Part shown: positions 1 to 5,816 of the stretch, in pieces | How positions within the stretch are numbered: position 1 is the first letter of the stretch | Layout: every line of letters begins with the position of its first letter | Assembly (NCBI GenBank): GCA_002690405.1 | Contig: NZEI01000079.1 | Coordinates: 2,181 to 8,353 of the forward strand | Direction: 5' to 3' | Source: Gammaproteobacteria bacterium | Lineage (GTDB): Bacteria; Pseudomonadota; Gammaproteobacteria; Pseudomonadales; Azotimanducaceae | DNA: 6,173 bases | Notes under the pieces: model-generated | Seen by the model: only the letters and a program-made list of their open reading frames with translations | Database searches by the model: none | Told to the model about the DNA's origin: nothing | Translations under genes and position numbers: made by a program

Positions 1-674
1 GCACCGCCGCCGTCTTTACTGAAGATAACGCTGGCGTCGGTAGTTTCCAGACCATTGCGGTCCACTAAAGAATGTTCGGGAACAGGCTCGCCCTTCATGT
101 AAGCGACTCTGACCTTGCCAGCGGCTACTGTTGTGGTGGCCATGTCGAGGACGACGTGATTGCCGTCAGCTCTGGGTACAGCGCAGCAGAACGGATTGGT
201 AATGAATCGGCGGTCGCGACCACCGTAGGCTACGACCATAGGATCATGACCAACCACATTAACGTAGTGGGTTGAGATTAGCCCAGCTGCAGCACAATGT
301 TCCGCAAATGCGCCGATGCGCCCGAGATGGGCCGCATTACCCAAGGCAACACAGCTGATTCCGTGTGACTTGGCTCTTGCTATGCCTTGGTCCATGGCTT
401 GGATCCCAACAACTCGGCCAAACCCAAGATTGCCATCAAAACTTAAGACCGCGCCGCTGTCGCGAGTAAGCAGAGCATCATTTTGCGGGTGTATGAGGTC
501 GCTCATCATGGATTTGACGTAGTTAGGAATCATGCCGACGCCATGGGAGTCATGTCCCTTCAAATTGGCGATCACCAAGTGCTCGGCGACGGCTTGTGCT
601 CGCTCAAGTTCGGCGCCGGCTTTGTGCAATATCGTAGCGGCGATTTGTGTGAGCGGTTTTTGATCAATGCGCAT
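1..674 (-). CDS. LDH2/MDH2-family hydroxycarboxylate dehydrogenase (HcxB/YbiC-like), 3' part cut by window edge
   Basis: The family comprises NAD(P)-dependent oxidoreductases that interconvert 2-hydroxy acids and 2-oxo acids (malate, lactate, ureidoglycolate, diketogulonate and aromatic hydroxyacids) in the cytoplasm. The minus strand reads as 224 uninterrupted codons from ATG at 674 to the window start; family members are about 330-360 residues, so roughly 60% is present. Visible motifs are GHDSHGVGMIPNY (residues 40-52, with His44 in the SHG motif taken as the active-site His by family analogy), HLGRIG around His116, and RDRRFITNPFC (153-163), followed by a cofactor-domain stretch with LDMATTTVAAGK (176-187). 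These segments resemble remembered E. coli YbiC/HcxB more than AllD or YiaK. An AAAGGGAG Shine-Dalgarno at 680-687 (minus strand) supports the start; an in-frame GTG lies directly before it. The gene diverges from the amidase. Family assignment is firm; substrate is unknown. Confidence 0.9.
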   Translation of the reverse strand, partial: MRIDQKPLTQIAATILHKAGAELERAQAVAEHLVIANLKGHDSHGVGMIPNYVKSMMSDLIHPQNDALLTRDSGAVLSFDGNLGFGRVVGIQAMDQGIARAKSHGISCVALGNAAHLGRIGAFAEHCAAAGLISTHYVNVVGHDPMVVAYGGRDRRFITNPFCCAVPRADGNHVVLDMATTTVAAGKVRVAYMKGEPVPEHSLVDRNGLETTDASVIFSKDGGG

Positions 675-710
675 CACGGCTCCCTTTGGATATTTTTTGG
701 TTCAGGCCTG

Positions 711-761
711 ATGATAAGAGGGCAGAATGGCATTTGCTAGGTGGCTGGTAAATCGTAGACT
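711..761. promoter_or_regulatory. Divergent promoter region between dehydrogenase and amidase (tentative)
   Basis: The 115-bp gap between the two divergent genes must hold both 5' control regions. On the minus strand, TATCAT (711-716, 5/6 to the -10 consensus) lies 17 bp from a weak -35 TAGCAA (734-739). On the plus strand the same bases read TTGCTA (734-739) and lie 16 bp from TAGACT (756-761). If both are used, the two promoters share one -35 hexamer position. A short inverted repeat, GACT-cta-AGTC (758-768), overlaps the plus -10 and could be an operator half-site or chance. All matches are modest. Confidence 0.3.
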
Positions 762-789
762 CTAAGTCGAACAGTTTAGGAGGGTAGGC

Positions 790-2241
790 ATGGATGACTT
801 AACCTTTGCGGCGGCGGTCGACATCGCTGCTGCGATCAAATCTAAGCGCGTCAGTTCTCGCGAGATAACCCAACACTATATTGATCGCATTGAGCGTCTC
901 GATAAGTCTGTAAATGCGATGTGCGTTCGTGTCTTTGAGCAGGCCTTGCAGGCCGCCGATCGGGCTGACCAAGCTGTGGCGCGGAATGAGGCGGCCGGAC
1001 CTTTGCATGGCGTGCCTATGAGCATTAAGGAATCCTATGTGTTGGAAGGCACGCCAGCGACTTGGGGTATACCTGGGTATCGCGACAATGTTGCCTCTGC
1101 CGATGGCCTAGCAGTGGCGCGATTTAAAACAGCAGGGGCGCATTTCTTAGGCAAAACAAATGTACCCATAGATCTTGGCGATTTTCAAAGTTTCAACGAA
1201 ATCTACGGTACGACGAATAATCCATGGAATCTGGAACGCACGCCGGGAGGGTCATCCGGTGGCAGTGCGGCAGCCCTTGCGGCCGGTTTCACGGCGCTAG
1301 AAGCTGGCTCCGATATCGGTGGCTCGATCCGCACCCCGGCGCATTTTTGCGGTGTTTTTGGCCATAAACCGACTTGGGGTATTGTGCCGATGCAGGGCCA
1401 CGAGTTGATGGCTGGGGTGCCCGACGCAGACTTATCGGTATGTGGCCCATTGGCCAGAGACCCGCGAGACTTGCAGCTTGCTATGCAGATAATGGCGCAA
1501 CCCGCAGGTCGGCAGGCGGTGGGTTGGCAATTGAATTTGCCTGAGTACTCGCTGGAGTCGTTACGTGGGTTGAAAGTAGCCGTATGGGCGAGCGATGCGA
1601 TGGCGCCCGTGAGTAAAGATACCGAGCAGCGGGTGCATCAAGTAGCAGCTGCGCTGGCGGCTCTAGGCGCTGAGGTGGACTATAGCGCGCGGCCAAACTT
1701 TGATGTGCACAAGGCGCATATGACCTACGAGAGCTTATTAACTGCGGTGATGTCCAGTGCCCAGCCTGAAAGTGTGGTTGAAAAAACCAAGGCAAAAGTT
1801 GCGGCCTTGGACAGTGCTGATCAAAGTCGTGAGGCTGTCGTTACCCGAGCCGGGGTAATGCTGCATAGAGACTGGATCCGACATAATTTCCGACGTGAAA
1901 AGTTGCGTGAGGCCTGGGACGAATTCTTCAGCCAATGGGATGTTTTGTTGTGTCCGCAATTTACTGTGCCAGCGATTCCTCACGACCAACGGCCCTTTGA
2001 GGAACGTCAGACCCTGGTCGATGGTGAACTGCGCTCCTATTTTGAGTCGTTGTTCTGGGCCGGCATTGTCGTGGCATCACACCTACCCAGTACGGTCTTT
2101 CCAACAGGCGCTGGAGAAGACGGCTTGCCGATTGGGTTGCAGCTTGTCAGTGGCCCCTACCAGGACTTTAAAACTATCGAGATCAGCCGTCTGATTGCGG
2201 ATGCGATTGGAGGCTTTGTCCCACCCTCAGCCTTCGCGTAG
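790..2241 (+). CDS. Amidase-signature (AS) family hydrolase
   Basis: This 483-residue protein is a complete amidase-signature enzyme, a cytoplasmic hydrolase of carboxamide (sometimes ester or aryl-amide) bonds with a Ser-cisSer-Lys triad. The triad is visible: Lys80 in MSIKES, cis-Ser155 in the GGSSGGS loop (153-159), and nucleophile Ser179 in GSDIGGSIR (173-181). The 24-residue Ser-Ser spacing equals that of FAAH (Ser217/Ser241). There is no signal peptide or membrane segment, and length is normal for the family. The start is fixed by a strong AGGAGGG Shine-Dalgarno at 778-784, five bases before ATG. It is not a likely GatA (Glu/Asp-tRNA amidotransferase A), because no gatB or gatC lies nearby and the neighbour is a dehydrogenase. 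It may act with the divergent hydroxyacid dehydrogenase, for example releasing a hydroxy acid from an amide, but this is inference. Substrate is unknown. Confidence 0.92.
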   Translation: MDDLTFAAAVDIAAAIKSKRVSSREITQHYIDRIERLDKSVNAMCVRVFEQALQAADRADQAVARNEAAGPLHGVPMSIKESYVLEGTPATWGIPGYRDNVASADGLAVARFKTAGAHFLGKTNVPIDLGDFQSFNEIYGTTNNPWNLERTPGGSSGGSAAALAAGFTALEAGSDIGGSIRTPAHFCGVFGHKPTWGIVPMQGHELMAGVPDADLSVCGPLARDPRDLQLAMQIMAQPAGRQAVGWQLNLPEYSLESLRGLKVAVWASDAMAPVSKDTEQRVHQVAAALAALGAEVDYSARPNFDVHKAHMTYESLLTAVMSSAQPESVVEKTKAKVAALDSADQSREAVVTRAGVMLHRDWIRHNFRREKLREAWDEFFSQWDVLLCPQFTVPAIPHDQRPFEERQTLVDGELRSYFESLFWAGIVVASHLPSTVFPTGAGEDGLPIGLQLVSGPYQDFKTIEISRLIADAIGGFVPPSAFA

Positions 2242-2293
2242 CGATATGCGGTCTTGGTGGTGCATTTGTGGAAGGCCTGGCCTAAGGGTGTGG

Positions 2294-2311
2294 GTGTTCG
2301 TAGACAAACAC
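2294..2311 (-). other. Small hairpin between converging amidase and tRNA-Arg
   Basis: On the minus strand, 7-base arms GTGTTTG and CGAACAC pair around a TCTA loop with one G-T wobble, 16 bases past the tRNA CCA end. It could be part of the tRNA 3' trailer or a weak stop for the transcript. No T-run follows on either strand and the plus-strand version has a C-A mismatch, so a classical intrinsic terminator is not supported. The rest of the 85-bp gap shows nothing else convincing. Confidence 0.25.
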
Positions 2312-2326
2312 ATTCCTAGGATCTAA

Positions 2327-2403
2327 TGGCGCACCCGACAGGATTCGAACCTGTAATCCCCGGTTTCGTAGACCGGTGCCTTATCCAGTTTGGCCACGGG
2401 TGC
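2327..2403 (-). tRNA. tRNA-Arg (anticodon ACG)
   Basis: The minus strand folds as a full cloverleaf. The acceptor stem pairs GCACCCG (2403-2397) with CGGGTGC (2337-2331). The D arm is closed by GCC/GGC with a GG in the loop. The anticodon stem is CCGGT/ACCGG with loop CTACGAA, giving anticodon ACG (2369-2367). The variable loop is GGATT, and the T stem ACAGG/CCTGT closes loop TTCGAAT. Discriminator G (2330) is followed by an encoded CCA (2329-2327). In bacteria A34 of this tRNA is normally edited to inosine by TadA, so it decodes CGU, CGC and CGA. It stands as a single tRNA gene here, converging with the amidase and diverging from the oad operon. Confidence 0.97.
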
Positions 2404-2414
2404 GTGGGGTGCGC

Positions 2415-2443
2415 ATTATCTGGAAGAATCGCCCGAAGCTCAA
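2415..2443 (-). promoter_or_regulatory. Promoter of tRNA-Arg with GC-rich discriminator
   Basis: On the minus strand, -35 TTGAGC (2443-2438, 4/6) and -10 GATAAT (2420-2415, 5/6) are separated by exactly 17 bp. The -10 is followed by GCGC and lies 11 bp from the tRNA 5' end, leaving only a very short leader. A GC-rich discriminator is the known signature of stringently controlled stable-RNA promoters, so down-regulation by ppGpp/DksA is a reasonable inference. Confidence 0.7.
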
Positions 2444-2452
2444 CATATTTCA

Positions 2453-2464
2453 TGCCAGCTGGCA
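2453..2464. repeat. Perfect 12-bp palindrome TGCCAGCTGGCA upstream of oadG
   Basis: The twelve bases equal their own reverse complement. Outside them lie TTTC (2448-2451) and GAAA (2465-2468), which also complement each other if one A is bulged. The site lies between the divergent tRNA promoter and oadG, 11 bp upstream of a possible oadG -10, TAATAT (2476-2481, 4/6). No good -35 exists at the right distance, so the palindrome occupies the -35 zone. It could be an operator or activator site for a dimeric regulator. Confidence 0.45.
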
Positions 2465-2481
2465 GAAACAACGACTAATAT

Positions 2482-2514
2482 GCTCAAATGACCTATCGGT
2501 CGACGTGTTTGAGC
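2482..2514 (+). promoter_or_regulatory. Leader stem-loop just before the oadG Shine-Dalgarno
   Basis: Arms GCTCAAA (2482-2488) and TTTGAGC (2508-2514) are perfect reverse complements. Nested inside is a second stem, GACC-tatc-GGTC (2490-2501). The outer stem ends one base before the AGGAG of oadG (2516-2520). If transcribed, the structure would sit against the ribosome binding site and could affect oadG translation; as DNA it could be an operator. If transcription begins near 2488 from the possible TAATAT -10, the left arm would be mostly absent from the RNA, favouring the DNA-site reading. No T-run follows, so it is not a terminator. Confidence 0.35.
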
Positions 2515-2515
2515 T

Positions 2516-2520
2516 AGGAG
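2516..2520 (+). promoter_or_regulatory. Shine-Dalgarno that sets the GTG start of oadG
   Basis: AGGAG lies six bases before the GTG at 2527, ideal spacing. The first in-frame ATG (2542) would be 21 bases away, with no comparable site. This favours the GTG as the true start. Confidence 0.7.
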
Positions 2521-2526
2521 AACAGG

Positions 2527-2757
2527 GTGAATCCACTTATCATGCAAGGCATTCAGCTCATGGCTGTTGGCATGGGCACCGTCTTCAGCTTTTTGACGAT
2601 CCTTATTTTTGCCACGGCCTTCATGTCGCGCTGTATTGCTTGGTTAACACCGACAAGCATGGCGCCGAGGGAGGCCAATGAAGGATTAGATCAGGGCCAT
2701 GTTGCTGCGATTACAGCTGCCATAGCGAAGTTCGAAAACGACAAGTTAAACAAATAG
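2527..2757 (+). CDS. oadG: Oxaloacetate decarboxylase gamma subunit (OadG)
   Basis: OadG is the small membrane subunit that holds the Na+-pumping oxaloacetate decarboxylase together: it anchors the cytoplasmic alpha subunit to the beta channel and, in Klebsiella, binds Zn2+. The 76-residue product has the family plan: one hydrophobic helix at about residues 11-33 containing GMGTVFSFLTILIFATAFMS, a short Pro/charged linker (41-57), and a soluble helix QGHVAAITAAIAKFENDK (56-73), typical of OadG tails, that contacts OadA. Length matches the usual 75-85 residues. The tail has only one His (58), unlike the His-rich Klebsiella tail, so Zn2+ binding here is uncertain. The start is GTG, chosen because of AGGAG at 2516-2520. 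It is the first gene of oadGAB; the next gene begins 24 bases after its TAG. Confidence 0.92.
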   Translation: MNPLIMQGIQLMAVGMGTVFSFLTILIFATAFMSRCIAWLTPTSMAPREANEGLDQGHVAAITAAIAKFENDKLNK

Positions 2758-2781
2758 TTTAGAGATAATTCTGAGATTCCT

Positions 2782-4569
2782 GTGGTGAATAGTGATGCTC
2801 CCGCTCGGTTAGGTATTACCGATGTCATTTTGCGCGATGCGCACCAGAGCCTATTGGCTACCCGAATGCGTATTGAAGATATGCTGCCAATTGCCGAAAA
2901 GCTCGATCAGGTTGGATTTTGGTCCTTGGAATCTTGGGGCGGCGCAACCTTTGATGCCTGCATTCGTTTTTTGGGGGAGGATCCTTGGGAACGCTTGCGA
3001 GCCCTCAAAGCGGCCATGCCGAACACACCTCAGCAAATGTTACTGCGTGGACAAAATCTGCTGGGCTACCGGCATTACGCAGATGATGTGGTTGATCGCT
3101 TTGTCGAGCGAGCGGCGCTTAATGGGGTCGACGTGTTCCGTATCTTCGATGCCATGAACGACATGCGCAATTTAGAGACCGCAATCCGGGCGGCTAAGCG
3201 GGTTGATAAGCATGCCCAAGGTACTATCTCCTATACCGTAAGTCCGGTGCACAATCTGCAGCTATGGTTGGATTTGGCCCGCCAGATAGAAGATCAAGGG
3301 GCGGACAGTCTCTGTATTAAAGACATGGCAGGTCTGCTCAAACCGTATGTGGCTTTCGAACTGGTCAGCGAGCTAAAAGCGGCCTTGAGCATTCCTATTC
3401 ATATGCAGTGTCATGCGACTACGGGTATGTCTACAGCGACTTATGTGAAGTCCATAGAGGCCGGTATTGATAACGTCGACACGTCGATCTCTTCCATGAG
3501 TATGACCTACGGTCACTCGGCAACAGAATCCTTAGTGGCAATTCTGCAAGACCAGCCCCGGGATACCGGTTTGGATTTGGATTTGCTCGAAGAAATATCT
3601 GGCTATTTTCGCGAGGTGCGAAAGAAGTACGCAGCGTTTGAGGGCTCCTTGCGTGGTGTGGACTCACGGATTTTGGTGGCTCAGGTGCCCGGCGGCATGC
3701 TGACCAATTTGGAGAGTCAGTTGCGCGAGCAAAATGCTCAGGATCGTTTAGACGAGGTGCTCGCAGAAATTCCCAAGGTGCGCGAAGAGCTGGGCTTTAT
3801 CCCGCTCGTAACCCCGACATCACAGATTGTGGGGACTCAAGCGGTGATTAATGTTCTTACGGGTGAGCGTTATAAGTCGGTGACAAAAGAAACCGCAGGT
3901 GTGTTGGCGGGGGAATACGGAGCCACGCCAGCGCCTCTGGATGCTGCTTTGCAGCAGCGGGTATTAGAGGGCGCGGAGCCGATTACATGCCGACCTGCTG
4001 ACTTGTTGGCAGCGGAAATGGAGTCCTTGACGGTTGAGTTGGAGGCCACAGCGGCCGCCGAAAATATCGCGCTGGCGGATGCAGCTGTGGATGATGTGTT
4101 GACCTATGCATTGTTTCCTCAGGTGGGGTTGAAGTTTTTGCAAAACCGCGGTGACGCATCGGCCTTTGAGCCGGCGCCATCGGCAGAGGTGCAAACTAGC
4201 GGGCCAGCGCCGGTTGCTGCGCAACAGTCTGCTGAGGTGGCAAATTATTCGGTGGCTGTGGACGGCAAGGTCTATCAGGTTCAGGTGGCTGCAGGGGCAA
4301 CGCAGATTCAGCCGGTACAGGCTCAGGCGGCTCCTGTGTCTGCGGGCGCAGCAACCCCGTTGCAGGCAGGTCTTGCCGGTACGGTGAATAAGGTACTGGT
4401 TACGCCAGGGGAGCAGGTGGTGGCTGGACAAACGGTGATGATTCTAGAGGCCATGAAGATGGAAACAGAAGTCTCGGCGATGAACTCGGGCTCAGTTGCC
4501 GAGGTGCTGGTGCGTCAGGGCGATGCTGTCGTTGTCGGGCAAAATCTCCTGACCATTGCTGAGGTTTAG
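2782..4569 (+). CDS. oadA: Oxaloacetate decarboxylase alpha subunit (OadA), biotin carboxyltransferase
   Basis: OadA transfers the carboxyl group of oxaloacetate to its own biotin, giving pyruvate and carboxybiotin for OadB. The 595 residues are full length. The carboxyltransferase TIM barrel covers about 12-275 (ITDVILRDAHQS with metal ligand Asp19; Lys180 in IKDMAG, the carbamylated-Lys position). The conserved PYC/OADA domain covers about 290-490, with LVTPTSQIVGTQA at 342-354. An Ala/Pro/Gln-rich linker (about 462-525) leads to a biotinyl domain (526-595) with EAMKM; Lys559 is the biotin site, 36 residues from the end. Odd point: the usual H-x-H metal motif reads H207-M-Q209-C-H211, so one ligand His is Gln. 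The start is either of two tandem GTG codons (2782, 2785), with only a weak GAG ahead; the frame is open back to the oadG stop. The close match to Vibrio-type OadA separates it from the PycB-type carboxyltransferases. Confidence 0.96.
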   Translation: MVNSDAPARLGITDVILRDAHQSLLATRMRIEDMLPIAEKLDQVGFWSLESWGGATFDACIRFLGEDPWERLRALKAAMPNTPQQMLLRGQNLLGYRHYADDVVDRFVERAALNGVDVFRIFDAMNDMRNLETAIRAAKRVDKHAQGTISYTVSPVHNLQLWLDLARQIEDQGADSLCIKDMAGLLKPYVAFELVSELKAALSIPIHMQCHATTGMSTATYVKSIEAGIDNVDTSISSMSMTYGHSATESLVAILQDQPRDTGLDLDLLEEISGYFREVRKKYAAFEGSLRGVDSRILVAQVPGGMLTNLESQLREQNAQDRLDEVLAEIPKVREELGFIPLVTPTSQIVGTQAVINVLTGERYKSVTKETAGVLAGEYGATPAPLDAALQQRVLEGAEPITCRPADLLAAEMESLTVELEATAAAENIALADAAVDDVLTYALFPQVGLKFLQNRGDASAFEPAPSAEVQTSGPAPVAAQQSAEVANYSVAVDGKVYQVQVAAGATQIQPVQAQAAPVSAGAATPLQAGLAGTVNKVLVTPGEQVVAGQTVMILEAMKMETEVSAMNSGSVAEVLVRQGDAVVVGQNLLTIAEV

Positions 4570-4596
4570 TGTGGGGTTTGACGAGCTGAGGCGCCG

Positions 4597-5733
4597 GTGA
4601 TGGATGCTTTGCAGCAATTGTGGGCTGGCTCTGGCCTAGCACAGATGACTCCGGGGCAGGGGCTGATGATTGTGATCGGGCTATTGCTCTTATATCTCGC
4701 TATTGTGCGCAAATTCGAGCCTTTGTTGCTTGTTACCATCGGCTTTGGCGGTATTTTGAGCAATATACCGGGCGTCGAAATCGCTACCGGCGACGGTTTG
4801 TTGCACATGGTTTACGTAGTCGGTATCGAAACTGGCGCCTTCCCGTTGATTATTTTCATGGGCGTTGGCGCAATGACCGATTTTGGACCCTTGCTGGCCA
4901 ATCCGCGCACATTATTCCTCGGCGCTGCGGCGCAGTTCGGAATTTTTGCAACGTTGCTGGGGGCCGTGGCGTTAAGCGCTACCGGGGTGCTGGAGTTTGA
5001 CCTCAAGCAGGCGGCAGCGATTGGTATTATTGGTGGTGCGGATGGGCCGACGGCGATTTTCGTCGCCGGTAAATTGGCGCCGGAACTGCTGGCGGCAATT
5101 GCCATTGCAGCCTATTCCTATATGGCCTTGGTGCCCATTATTCAGCCGCCTATTATGCGTGCATTGACCACCCAAGCTGAGCGTGAAATCACCATGTTGC
5201 AGTTGCGCGAAGTATCCAAGGCCGAGAAAGTGGTGTTCCCGCTATTGCTATTGTTACTGATTGCCTTGCTGTTGCCCTCAGCTGCACCGCTTTTAGGTAT
5301 GTTCTGCTTTGGTAATTTGATGCGCGAGTGCGGGGTTGTAGACCGCTTAACGGATACAACGCAAAACGCCTTGATCAATATAGTGACAATCTTTTTAGGT
5401 CTGGGCGTTGGTTCGAAACTCAGTGCTGAGGCATTTCTGAATACCCAAACCCTTGGCATCCTAATGCTTGGGATGGTCGCTTTCGCGATTGGAACTGCCA
5501 GCGGGGTACTCATGGCTAAAGGCATGAATCTGCTGAGTAAGACGCCGATTAATCCAATTATAGGTGCTGCTGGGGTGTCTGCAGTGCCTATGGCGGCACG
5601 GGTTGCTAACAAGGTGGGGCTGGAAGCCAATAGCAGTAATTACTTATTAATGCATGCTATGGGGCCGAACGTGGCCGGAGTAATTGGCTCTGCCGTTGCG
5701 GCGGGAATTTTAATACAATTTACAGCCGGTTAG
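4597..5733 (+). CDS. oadB: Oxaloacetate decarboxylase beta subunit (OadB), Na+ pump
   Basis: OadB is the polytopic inner-membrane subunit that decarboxylates carboxybiotin on OadA and couples this to Na+ export. Its 378 residues are strongly hydrophobic, with segments near 21-38, 82-95, 105-128, 137-158, 163-187, 212-235, 258-275, 286-308 and 355-375. Residues known to be essential in Klebsiella OadB are all present at a constant offset of 54: Asp149 in GGADGPTAIF (Asp203), Tyr175 in AYSYMALVP (Tyr229), and Asn319, Gly323 and Ser328 in NPIIGAAGVSAVP (Asn373, Gly377, Ser382). It is shorter than the roughly 430-residue Klebsiella protein only at the N-terminal side, like other short OadB/GcdB/MmdB proteins. 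The gene follows oadA by 27 bases. Start is GTG 4597 or the overlapping ATG 4600; GAGG at 4588-4591 suits both. The OadA partner rules out a glutaconyl- or methylmalonyl-CoA decarboxylase. Confidence 0.96.
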   Translation: MMDALQQLWAGSGLAQMTPGQGLMIVIGLLLLYLAIVRKFEPLLLVTIGFGGILSNIPGVEIATGDGLLHMVYVVGIETGAFPLIIFMGVGAMTDFGPLLANPRTLFLGAAAQFGIFATLLGAVALSATGVLEFDLKQAAAIGIIGGADGPTAIFVAGKLAPELLAAIAIAAYSYMALVPIIQPPIMRALTTQAEREITMLQLREVSKAEKVVFPLLLLLLIALLLPSAAPLLGMFCFGNLMRECGVVDRLTDTTQNALINIVTIFLGLGVGSKLSAEAFLNTQTLGILMLGMVAFAIGTASGVLMAKGMNLLSKTPINPIIGAAGVSAVPMAARVANKVGLEANSSNYLLMHAMGPNVAGVIGSAVAAGILIQFTAG

Positions 5734-5749
5734 AGCAACTTTGTATAAA
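5719..5749 (+). promoter_or_regulatory. Possible promoter for the SPOR-domain gene
   Basis: TTTACA (5719-5724, 5/6 to the -35 consensus) overlaps the end of oadB, and TATAAA (5744-5749, 5/6 to the -10) follows after a long 19-bp spacer. A weaker alternative is TTGCAG (5752-5757) with GATAAA (5776-5781) at 18 bp. The 83-bp gap after oadB has no hairpin with a T-run, so the downstream gene may also be read from the oad operon. Confidence 0.3.
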
Positions 5750-5816
5750 ACTTGCAGGAAATATTCCGGTCGTCGGATAAACGATAGCTAGAAGTTACGC
5801 AGACTAAGGGGGACTT

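Noticed and set aside
72..740. Three short plus-strand open frames before the amidase
   Set aside because: They overlap the clearly homologous minus-strand dehydrogenase and have no recognisable domains.
2255..2290. AGGCC-t-GGCCT inverted repeat (about 2273-2283) as an amidase terminator
   Set aside because: The possible stem is only 4 bp with a 3-base loop and has no T-run after it.
2327..2403. tRNA-Arg as an integration site for a mobile element
   Set aside because: No integrase, direct repeat of the tRNA 3' end, or change in gene character was seen on either side.
2376..2681. Plus-strand open frame of 101 codons spanning the tRNA and oadG
   Set aside because: It starts inside the tRNA gene and overlaps oadG out of frame; the OadG frame has the family signature and the ribosome binding site.
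3964..4431. 155-codon minus-strand open frame (and a second one near 3983-4180) opposite oadA
   Set aside because: It lies wholly within oadA opposite the conserved C-terminal domains, and its translation is Arg/His/Cys-rich, low-complexity and like no family, typical of an antisense shadow.
5142..5630. 162-codon minus-strand open frame opposite oadB
   Set aside because: It mirrors the conserved OadB membrane segments and has no convincing protein features or upstream context of its own.
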